This document shows positions 1 through 4,332 of a DNA stretch of 5,430 nt, one piece after another. The notes beneath the pieces were generated by a model, which saw only the letters and a program-made list of their open reading frames with translations, did not search any database and had not been told where the DNA came from. The stretch is from Pseudomonadota bacterium. Lineage in GTDB: Bacteria; Myxococcota; Bradymonadia; UBA4248. The position numbers and the translations under genes are program-made. The stretch spans positions 1 through 5,430 of the forward strand of contig JAGACY010000015.1 in the NCBI GenBank assembly GCA_017613855.1, given 5' to 3'. How positions within the stretch are numbered: the first letter of the stretch is position 1; the number at the start of each line of letters is the position of its first letter.

Positions 1-56
1 CACCCACCGATATTCCAGTAAGCTTGCAGCATTTCTGCATTCGCCGCCCCCATCAT
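1..56 (-). CDS. Possible N-terminal edge of a DUF1016/YhcG-like nuclease (partial)
   Basis: Read leftward from an ATG at 56, the 18 complete codons give MMGAANAEMLQAYWNIGG before the window ends. The segment N-A-E-M-L-Q-A-Y-W-N-I-G resembles the conserved N-terminal stretch of DUF1016 (YhcG-like PDDEXK nuclease) proteins, which I recall as roughly N-x-x-M-L-x-x-Y-W-x-I-G-x-x-I. In that family the stretch usually follows some 20 to 40 more residues. Here the frame stays open upstream past position 140, but those codons (including ATG at 80) show no family likeness, and neither ATG has a clear ribosome binding site. The gene could be a short form, a decayed copy, or a chance match. The evidence is only 18 residues long. 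Confidence 0.33.
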   Translation of the reverse strand, partial: MMGAANAEMLQAYWNIGG

Positions 57-141
57 CAATCTGCTACAACACAACCACATCAACCTACATTTCACTTGCA
101 ATCTGCCTAAAAAATCCCTAAATAATGACCGCCGCGTGGCG

Positions 142-186
142 AAAAGCGTAAATCCAGGCATTTTATAGGATTTGCGCTTTTTTTTT
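142..186 (+). terminator. Rho-independent terminator
   Basis: A 14-base arm at 142-155 (AAAAGCGTAAATCC) pairs with 168-181 (GGATTTGCGCTTTT), with a single T-G wobble and a 12-base loop, and runs into nine T residues at 178-186. The T-run orients it rightward. It must end a transcript coming from the left, or attenuate one starting just before it. It leaves only 56 bases (187-242) for a promoter of the MFS gene that would escape it. Confidence 0.85.
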
Positions 187-242
187 GCCGCTCGGCTCAC
201 TGTTCCCATCGGATCCTTTGCGTCCGATCCCTAAGGCTATTT

Positions 243-1451
243 ATGGAAAACGCATCCGAACGCCCCACCCTATTCCTTCTCATCATGCTCGCCGCGCTGA
301 CGGCATTTGCACCATTCGTCACAGATATGTACCTGCCCGCGCTGCCGTCGATGACCGAATCATTCAGCGCCTCAACCTCACAGGTGCAGCTCGGCTTAAC
401 CACGAGCATGCTCGGCCTGGCCATTGGACAGCTCATCATCGGACCGCTCAGTGACAAATATGGCCGAAAATTCCCACTCATCGCCACACTTGTACTCTTT
501 GCAATATCTTCAGCACTTTGTATATTTTCAAGCAGCATCACGATGTTCGTCGCCCTGCGTCTCATCCAGGGTCTTGGCGCATCCGGCGGCGTCGTGCTCG
601 CACGAAGCATCGCCACTGACCTCTGCTCCGGCAAAGCACTCGCCGCGGTCATGGCCATCATCGGTGCCATCAGCGGTATTGCGCCAGTAATTTCGCCGCT
701 TCTCGGCGGCTGGGTACTCACATTCTCTACATGGCACATGGTCTTTGCCATCCTGCTCGGCATCGGCATCATCCTGCTCGCCGCGTCGTTCCGCCTCCCC
801 GAATCCTACCCTGCCGAAAAACGCCAGCCGCTATCTATCCTCCAATCTTTTGGCCAAATTCGCGAACTCATCAAAAATCGTATCTTCATGACAATTACAA
901 TCATGCAGGCCGCCGCCATGTTCGCTTTCTTCGGCCAAATCTCTGCGTCACCATTTATATTCCAAACACATTACGGTTTCACCGAACTTCAATACAGCGC
1001 ATTTTTCGGCACCAACGCACTCGCTATCGGCATATTCGCCTTCCTATCGACCAAATTCAAAGCCCCCCAAAACAGCCTATTTACTGGCACAATCATGCTG
1101 CTGATTTCGGCAATCTGCGTCTCCACGGCGCTGTACCTCAATGCCTCCCCCTGGCTCTTTGAATGCTGCCTCTTCGCCATGATGGGCAGCTTCGGCCTCA
1201 TACTCGCTCCTTCCACCGCAATCGCCATGAACGCCGCGCGCAAACAAGCCGGACTCGCCAGCGCCGTTTTAGGCGCCGCAGGTTTTCTCTCCGGCGGCAT
1301 CGCCTCCCCCATCGTCGGCCTCGGAAATATACAAATCACCACAGGCATCGTATTCATCGCCAGCGCATTACTCACTTTCCTCATTACATGTACCTATAAA
1401 AAGATAGATTGTGATTTTGCACAAAGCAGCCTTCAGCAAACGGCGTTATAA
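243..1451 (+). CDS. Bcr/CflA-family MFS drug efflux transporter
   Basis: This intact 402-residue protein matches the usual length of Bcr/CflA (DHA1) proton-coupled antiporters in the inner membrane, a family known to export drugs such as bicyclomycin and chloramphenicol. Visible hallmarks are the first-helix motif T-D-M-Y-L-P-A-L-P at residues 27-35, with the family's acidic residue D28; the MFS loop 2-3 motif G-P-L-S-D-K-Y-G-R-K at 67-76; R-L-I-Q-G-L-G-A-S-G-G at 106-116 (motif B, helix 4); and a Gly/Pro-rich helix 5 at about 141-156, the antiporter motif region. L-P-E-S at 185-188 ends the first six-helix half. The remaining hydrophobic stretches fit twelve helices, followed by a short polar tail. 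The ATG at 243 has AAGG at 233-236, six bases upstream. The gene lies between two intrinsic terminators, so it is probably transcribed alone. Substrate cannot be read from sequence. Confidence 0.93.
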   Translation: MENASERPTLFLLIMLAALTAFAPFVTDMYLPALPSMTESFSASTSQVQLGLTTSMLGLAIGQLIIGPLSDKYGRKFPLIATLVLFAISSALCIFSSSITMFVALRLIQGLGASGGVVLARSIATDLCSGKALAAVMAIIGAISGIAPVISPLLGGWVLTFSTWHMVFAILLGIGIILLAASFRLPESYPAEKRQPLSILQSFGQIRELIKNRIFMTITIMQAAAMFAFFGQISASPFIFQTHYGFTELQYSAFFGTNALAIGIFAFLSTKFKAPQNSLFTGTIMLLISAICVSTALYLNASPWLFECCLFAMMGSFGLILAPSTAIAMNAARKQAGLASAVLGAAGFLSGGIASPIVGLGNIQITTGIVFIASALLTFLITCTYKKIDCDFAQSSLQQTAL

Positions 1452-1517
1452 CTCATTTATATATTTTTATATTCTTTATGATGCCGCTATGCTCTGCGGG
1501 CATACGCAGCATCTATC

Positions 1518-1550
1518 GGCCTATGCGCCGTCAGCGCATACGGCCTTTTT
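1518..1550 (+). terminator. Rho-independent terminator after the MFS gene
   Basis: GGCCTATGCGC at 1518-1528 pairs with GCGCATA (1534-1540) and GGCC (1542-1545), with a five-base loop and a single bulged C at 1541. TTTTT at 1546-1550 follows directly. It lies 66 bases after the MFS stop codon and is oriented rightward, so it is the natural end of that transcript. Its left arm shares GGC with a weaker imperfect stem-loop upstream (GCCG 1483-1486 with CGGC 1517-1520, inner CTGCG/CGCAG), so the two folds compete. Confidence 0.8.
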
Positions 1551-1551
1551 G

Positions 1552-1587
1552 CCGCCCGCTATTTGTGTGCCGCAAATACGCGGGCGG
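1552..1587. repeat. GC-rich inverted repeat (hairpin) without T-run
   Basis: CCGCCCGC (1552-1559) followed by TATTTG (1560-1565) pairs with CAAATA (1573-1578) and GCGGGCGG (1580-1587). This gives 14 base pairs with a seven-base loop and one bulged C at 1579. No T-run follows on either strand, so it is unlikely to be a simple terminator. It contains one copy of the 27-base repeat found again at 1953-1979, and it begins one base after the T-run of the MFS terminator. It may be the end of a small mobile or repetitive element. Confidence 0.7.
1555..1581 (+). repeat. 27-base imperfect direct repeat, copy 1
   Basis: This copy matches 1953-1979 at 24 of 27 positions, with a perfect 15-base core GTGCCGCAAATACGC (1567-1581 and 1965-1979). 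The three differences are C/T changes. Here the repeat sits inside the strong hairpin at 1552-1587. The pair brackets the transposase-like remnant. Confidence 0.75.
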
Positions 1588-1589
1588 AA

Positions 1590-1885
1590 ATGTTACTACT
1601 CAGCCGATCTCTTGACTTTTATCATGGATTATGCCTCTCAAAACGCGAAACATAAGATAGTGTAACGGTTTCATTCGGAATGTGTGAGGGGCCCATTTCG
1701 CTCAGGTTAGCGAAGGCGATAGATTTAAAGCATATCATATTGCAGATTCCAAAGAGATCAGCTCTATTTGCAGCCATGGCATAATATGGTAAACTTATTA
1801 TGGGGGTAAACATCGACCGTATAGACCACTCACCAAGCGCGAACTGCACATCCTCAGGATCGCCCATGAAGGAATAATTATACAT
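1590..1885 (-). pseudogene. Decayed fragment resembling the N-terminal part of an IS5-family transposase
   Basis: A leftward frame from ATG 1885 to a stop at 1622-1624 encodes 87 residues with no ribosome binding site. Its last part, I-P-N-E-T-V-T-L-S-Y-V-S-R-F-E-R-H-N (residues 69-86), resembles the IS5-family stretch remembered as I-P-D-E-T-T-I-L-x-F-R-H-L-L-E-x-H-N. Upstream, S-L-x-x-x-A-M at 31-37, D-L-F-G-I-C-N-M at 43-50 and F-A-N-L-S at 58-62 fit, in order, the family pattern N-L-S-D-x-A-M-E-D-A-L-Y-E-I-x-x-M and F-A-x-L-S. After H-N the match may continue in another frame (I-H-D-K-S-Q-E-I-G, down to about 1590), suggesting a frameshift. The normal N-terminal start and all of the catalytic DDE domain are absent. 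The likeness is from memory of the family and was not searched. The alternative is a meaningless open frame. Confidence 0.4.
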
Positions 1886-1925
1886 CGGACATCAAAGTTG
1901 TAGATTAAGAACGGTGGTAATGCAA

Positions 1926-1940
1926 CTACGTGCAAATACG
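1926..1940 (+). repeat. Partial third copy of the repeat core
   Basis: CTACGTGCAAATACG matches CTGCGTGCCGCAAATACG (1961-1978) with one substitution and a three-base gap (CCG). It lies 21 bases before that copy. The short length makes it suggestive only. Confidence 0.4.
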
Positions 1941-1952
1941 TCATTTAGCACA

Positions 1953-1979
1953 CCCGTTATCTGCGTGCCGCAAATACGC
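1953..1979 (+). repeat. 27-base imperfect direct repeat, copy 2
   Basis: This is the partner of 1555-1581 (24 of 27 identical). The outer arms that make copy 1 a strong hairpin are not conserved here; only short pairing (GCGT 1963-1966 with ACGC 1976-1979) remains. It lies 106 bases upstream of the antitoxin start. Confidence 0.7.
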
Positions 1980-2019
1980 CTGCAGCTGCGAATTTTTACT
2001 CGCTTTACTCTCACGGAAT

Positions 2020-2028
2020 TGCTACAAT
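2020..2028 (+). promoter_or_regulatory. Extended -10 promoter element for the toxin-antitoxin operon
   Basis: TGCTACAAT at 2020-2028 fits an extended -10 (TGnTATAAT with one change). No good -35 hexamer lies 16 to 18 bases upstream, as is common for extended -10 promoters. Transcription would start near 2035, about 50 bases before the antitoxin ATG. Confidence 0.45.
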
Positions 2029-2034
2029 ACGATT

Positions 2035-2061
2035 GATTGCAAAGCGAATGCCGGTGCAATC
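2035..2061. promoter_or_regulatory. Inverted repeat, possible operator of the toxin-antitoxin operon
   Basis: GATTGCA at 2035-2041 and TGCAATC at 2055-2061 form a perfect seven-base inverted repeat with a 13-base spacer. A second register is also perfect: CGATTG at 2030-2035 with CAATCG at 2057-2062. It overlaps the expected transcription start, where VapBC-type complexes often bind to repress their own operon. It could instead act as an RNA hairpin in the leader. Confidence 0.35.
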
Positions 2062-2072
2062 GGGGGACATGT

Positions 2073-2078
2073 AAGGAG
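2073..2078 (+). promoter_or_regulatory. Ribosome binding site fixing the antitoxin start
   Basis: AAGGAG lies seven bases before ATG 2086. It decides that start over an in-frame ATG at 1930, which would add 52 residues translated from the repeat, the promoter and the operator. Confidence 0.85.
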
Positions 2079-2085
2079 AAATGAC

Positions 2086-2412
2086 ATGACACGCGAAGCA
2101 ATTTTACAGGAGATACAGGCACTGCCAGATGAAATGTTGGAATCCATCTGGACGCTTATTAAATATAATTTAAAAAAAGTTGAACCACAGACCTCTCAAC
2201 TCAAAGAAGAAACACACAAAGAGAAATCGACAGCCAGAGAATTGCCAATCATCGACGTCAAGAAAGAGCTAACTAATTACAAATCTGAATTTCCTGAATG
2301 TAAATTAGACAATCCATTACCAAAGCGCCAACCAGGAATAGCAAAAGGAAAGTATTGGATGTCAGATGACTTCGATGAGCCATTAGAAGAAATGCAGGAG
2401 TATATGTACTAA
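2086..2412 (+). CDS. Antitoxin, DUF2281-like, of a VapBC-type toxin-antitoxin pair
   Basis: This 108-residue protein is the likely antitoxin that binds and blocks the PIN toxin encoded next to it. Residues 1-28 (A-I-L-Q-E-I-Q-A-L-P-D-E-M-L-E-S-I-W) resemble the DUF2281 N-terminal helices, where an L-P-x-E motif is typical. Residues 30-78 are a charged, low-complexity linker. The C-terminus, P-G-I-A-K-G-K-Y-W-M-S-D-D-F-D-E-P-L-E-E-M (83-103), is the characteristic tail that, in this family, occupies the toxin active site. No AbrB, ribbon-helix-helix or helix-turn-helix domain is evident, so the way it would bind DNA is unclear. Its TAA shares one base with the toxin ATG (TAATG), implying coupled translation. 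The gene is visibly richer in A/T than the MFS gene. Confidence 0.8.
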   Translation: MTREAILQEIQALPDEMLESIWTLIKYNLKKVEPQTSQLKEETHKEKSTARELPIIDVKKELTNYKSEFPECKLDNPLPKRQPGIAKGKYWMSDDFDEPLEEMQEYMY

Positions 2413-2798
2413 TGAATTATTTATTAGATACTCATGCTTTGATTTGGTATTTATTTGATTTAGACAGATTACCAGACAATCTACGCAGACTTATTACAAA
2501 CGAAGCAAATGTCTATGCCAGCTTGATCAGTATCTGGGAGATTGCTATAAAAGTAAAAATTGGCAAGCTGGATATTCAATATACACCACAGGAAATCCTC
2601 GCATTATGCCATAATGAATCCATCAGTATTCTGGATATAACGATTCATCATATTGATGCCACCATGTCATTGCCATTATTGCCTTACCATCGCGATCCTT
2701 TTGATCGACTTCTTATAGCGCAAGCCAAAGTCGAAAACATGACACTCGTGACATGCGACCGGTACATACCGCAATATCCGATTAAGACGATATGGTAA
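2412..2798 (+). CDS. vapC: VapC-type PIN-domain ribonuclease toxin
   Basis: This intact 128-residue PIN-domain protein (COG3744-like VapC) should be a Mg2+-dependent RNase that blocks translation when free of its antitoxin. Substrates in the family include tRNA and rRNA; the target here is unknown. All expected acidic residues are visible: D6 in L-L-D-T-H-A-L-I-W, E43 in S-I-W-E-I-A-I-K, D95 and D98 in H-R-D-P-F-D-R-L-L, and D116 in T-C-D-R-Y. The fold begins at the first residues, as usual, so the ATG at 2412 is right. AGGAG at 2396-2400 is 11 bases upstream, rather far, so translation probably relies on coupling with the antitoxin through the one-base overlap. The first 60 bases contain only 12 G/C. 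Catalytic residues suggest an active toxin. Confidence 0.92.
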   Translation: MNYLLDTHALIWYLFDLDRLPDNLRRLITNEANVYASLISIWEIAIKVKIGKLDIQYTPQEILALCHNESISILDITIHHIDATMSLPLLPYHRDPFDRLLIAQAKVENMTLVTCDRYIPQYPIKTIW

Positions 2799-2881
2799 AT
2801 TAGTTCTGCTATCAAGATGAGCTAAAAACTCTCGGATGGTGAGAACATGGATGTTTATAGCATGCAAGTAAGGTGCGGCTT

Positions 2882-3337
2882 ATGAGTTTACAGTTATTAA
2901 AGGCGGACACATCAGATGCATTGATATTGAACGGAATTTCAAAGCGTGCGTTTGACAGTGATGTTTTGGTGGGAGGATCTTCGGCAGGAGGCCCTCCCGG
3001 ATATATGTCAGTTTCATTTCATACGAAGATGGCAAGCCAGGGGAATCTGTATAAATTGACAGAAGAAGGATTGATCGTCGGCGGGGCGATCTTGTTTTTA
3101 AAAGATGATGTTTTGAACATCGGCAGGATCTTTATTGCGCCGGAATATTTTCGTAAGCACTACGGTTCCTTTATGATGCATGAGATAGAAATAATGTTTC
3201 CCGGAGTAAAAGAGTTTATCCTGGACACACCCGTCTGGAATACGAGAACAAATCTTTTTTATACAAAATTGGGATATACGGAAATAAAGCGGGACAGAGA
3301 TCTGGTATATTATTCAAAGAGAAGAGCGGATGAATAA
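2882..3337 (+). CDS. GNAT-family N-acetyltransferase
   Basis: This 151-residue protein has the size of a single-domain GNAT enzyme, which transfers acetyl from acetyl-CoA to an amine; its substrate is unknown. The N-terminal part has F-D-S-D-V (24-28) and G-G-P-P-G-Y (36-41), which I associate with a Firmicute GNAT subgroup. Motif A covers about 80-103 (I-G-R-I-F-I-A-P-E-Y-F-R-K-H-Y-G-S), where His94 replaces the first Gly usual in the acetyl-CoA loop. Motif B is N-L-F-Y-T-K-L-G-Y at 124-132, a classic GNAT ending. ATG 2882 has AAGG at 2870-2873, eight bases away; an upstream GTG at 2873 overlaps that site and was not chosen. The gene follows vapC by 83 bases with no clear terminator between, so read-through is possible. 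It lacks an RHH antitoxin partner, so there is no support for a TacT-type toxin. Confidence 0.85.
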   Translation: MSLQLLKADTSDALILNGISKRAFDSDVLVGGSSAGGPPGYMSVSFHTKMASQGNLYKLTEEGLIVGGAILFLKDDVLNIGRIFIAPEYFRKHYGSFMMHEIEIMFPGVKEFILDTPVWNTRTNLFYTKLGYTEIKRDRDLVYYSKRRADE

Positions 3338-3341
3338 GGAG
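3336..3341 (+). promoter_or_regulatory. Ribosome binding site fixing the start of the HEAT-like gene
   Basis: AAGGAG overlaps the GNAT stop codon and lies six bases before ATG 3348. This favours 3348 over the in-frame ATG at 3330, which lies upstream of the site itself and has no comparable one. Confidence 0.75.
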
Positions 3342-3347
3342 TCGCCA

Positions 3348-4073
3348 ATGAACTTCATAGAAGAATACGACATACTTAAATCGAATGGCTTTCCATTTAA
3401 AGAAACGATTGAATTGGGGTTTGCGCTCGGAAACAGCGAAAACATTGAAGCACATTTCAGGATATATTGCCTGAATGAAACGCTTCCAAAAGATAAACGT
3501 GCTTTGGGTATATCCGAATCCTTTGATAAGCATGGCGATGCTGGCGCCGAATATCTCTTTTCACAACTCTCGGAGCACGAAGAAATTGCTATTCATGCAG
3601 CCTATCTATTATCCAGTCTTATGATTCATAAAGACCACCTCATACAACCAAACTGGCACAATCAGTTGGTTCAAAGATTAATGCAATTAACAGAATCCAT
3701 TCATCCTGAAATCAGGCGAAAAAGCCTGATTGCTCTCGGCTGGGTTGGTACAGATGAAACGCTTCCTGTGATTAAAGAACATTTGCTGAATGATACAGAT
3801 AATTTATCCCGTGCATGGTCAGCATCAGCATTTTTGCAGATGGCATTTTGGGGGCATGTCACGCGTCATGAACTTGAGGCCATTGCCAAAAGCGCACTGA
3901 CAGAATGTATCAGCAACGAATCAGATTTATTTGTAAAGGGCGTGGCAATCGAGGCGGTTCAGGATATCTGGAACATCAAACTTGGCTTGAGACAGTCTGC
4001 CGTCGAGAACAGAAAAGAAAGATCTATCAATAATGCTGCCAAAAGAGCGCTAATCTATTTAAATCAAGGATAA
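3348..4073 (+). CDS. HEAT-repeat-like alpha-helical protein, function unknown
   Basis: I do not recognise a specific family for this 241-residue soluble protein; it has no signal peptide or membrane helix. Residues about 64-95 and 104-212 read as paired amphipathic helices in the style of HEAT / PBS-lyase repeats. The clearest unit is H-P-E-I-R-R-K-S-L-I-A-L-G-W-V-G at 119-134, followed by D-E-T-L-P-V-I-K-E-H-L at 136-146; a further unit, S-R-A-W-S-A-S-A-F-L-Q-M, is at 154-165. Such repeats usually bind proteins and are not catalytic. It starts 10 bases after the GNAT stop, with the ribosome binding site overlapping that stop, so the two genes are probably co-transcribed and coupled. A link to the acetyltransferase, for instance as partner or target, is only inference. 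No terminator is seen after it. Confidence 0.72.
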   Translation: MNFIEEYDILKSNGFPFKETIELGFALGNSENIEAHFRIYCLNETLPKDKRALGISESFDKHGDAGAEYLFSQLSEHEEIAIHAAYLLSSLMIHKDHLIQPNWHNQLVQRLMQLTESIHPEIRRKSLIALGWVGTDETLPVIKEHLLNDTDNLSRAWSASAFLQMAFWGHVTRHELEAIAKSALTECISNESDLFVKGVAIEAVQDIWNIKLGLRQSAVENRKERSINNAAKRALIYLNQG

Positions 4074-4096
4074 TACATAACATTTAGGATACTTTT

Positions 4097-4183
4097 ATGC
4101 CAGTTTGGTATTCACTCACCAACACCCAGAATGGGTGCAAAAGTACACCCCGGAGTAAGCCCGAAAAGCACAACTACGAGTAA
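4097..4183 (+). CDS. Possible 28-residue leader peptide (uncertain)
   Basis: ATG 4097 has AGGA at 4087-4090, six bases upstream, and opens a 28-codon frame to TAA 4181-4183. It starts M-P-V-W-Y-S-L-T-N-T-Q-N-G-C and ends K-P-E-K-H-N-Y-E. An overlapping second frame runs from ATG 4131 to TAG 4233-4235 (34 residues, rich in Lys, Pro, Ser and Thr) but has no ribosome binding site. Neither resembles a protein I know. The stretch may be structured RNA or a dispersed repeat that merely happens to be open. Confidence 0.2.
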   Translation: MPVWYSLTNTQNGCKSTPRSKPEKHNYE

Positions 4184-4200
4184 GGAATTTCCCAAAATTC
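4123..4200 (+). other. Structured intergenic leader upstream of the cysteine desulfidase gene
   Basis: CACCC (4123-4127) can pair with GGGTG (4133-4137), and the same GGGTG can instead pair with CACCC at 4146-4150, giving two mutually exclusive small hairpins. GAATTT (4185-4190) pairs with AAATTC (4195-4200) around a CCCA loop. GAGTAAG occurs twice (4153-4159 and 4178-4184). Further right, GCACG/CGTGC forms another stem near 4260-4276. It matches no riboswitch class I know, no T-box signature is present, and none of the hairpins has a T-run. A weak promoter-like pair (TTCAAG 4215-4220, TATATC 4239-4244) may serve the next gene. Confidence 0.3.
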
Positions 4201-4332
4201 GCCCCCTAAAAGGGTTCAAGACCAATAAATCATAGAAATATATCGTTCGTCATGTGCCTCGCACGCTTTTAACGTGCATGTGGCGGTTACGACCATCAAA
4301 CACACCAAACGCATTCAATGAACAGGATAGAA

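Larger units (their letters stand above)
1588..2019. other. Gene-poor gap between the efflux gene and the toxin-antitoxin operon
   Basis: Apart from the transposase-like remnant and the repeat copies listed separately, I see no intact gene here. Rightward frames are short and lack ribosome binding sites. There is no tRNA-like cloverleaf, no phage attachment-like core beside a tRNA, and no terminator for a leftward gene. The stretch reads as a scar of past insertion and decay. Confidence 0.5.

Noticed and set aside
197..772. Leftward 191-codon open frame opposite the MFS gene
   Set aside because: It is antisense to a clear, motif-rich transporter and has no recognisable protein features; GC-rich codons of the real gene keep the opposite strand open.
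989..1384. Leftward 131-codon open frame inside the MFS gene
   Set aside because: It lies fully antisense to the C-terminal half of the transporter, with no ribosome binding site or family likeness.
1552..1587. Second hairpin as another intrinsic terminator
   Set aside because: No T-run follows on either strand, so it was listed as an inverted repeat instead.
1930..2085. Longer antitoxin start at ATG 1930
   Set aside because: The added 52 residues would be translated from the repeat copy, promoter and operator; AAGGAG is correctly spaced only for ATG 2086.
1892..2122. Leftward 76-codon open frame across the toxin-antitoxin promoter
   Set aside because: It has a compositionally odd product, no ribosome binding site, and overlaps the antitoxin start, repeat copy and promoter.
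2882..3337. GNAT gene as a TacT-type toxin belonging to the toxin-antitoxin locus
   Set aside because: There is no adjacent DUF1778/RHH antitoxin, and the neighbouring antitoxin already has a PIN toxin partner.
4113..4229. Leftward frame with a hydrophobic stretch (L-L-V-V-V-L-F-G-L-T-P-G-C) resembling a lipoprotein signal
   Set aside because: There is no ATG and no ribosome binding site, the lipobox lacks Leu at -3, and the frame ends 12 codons later.
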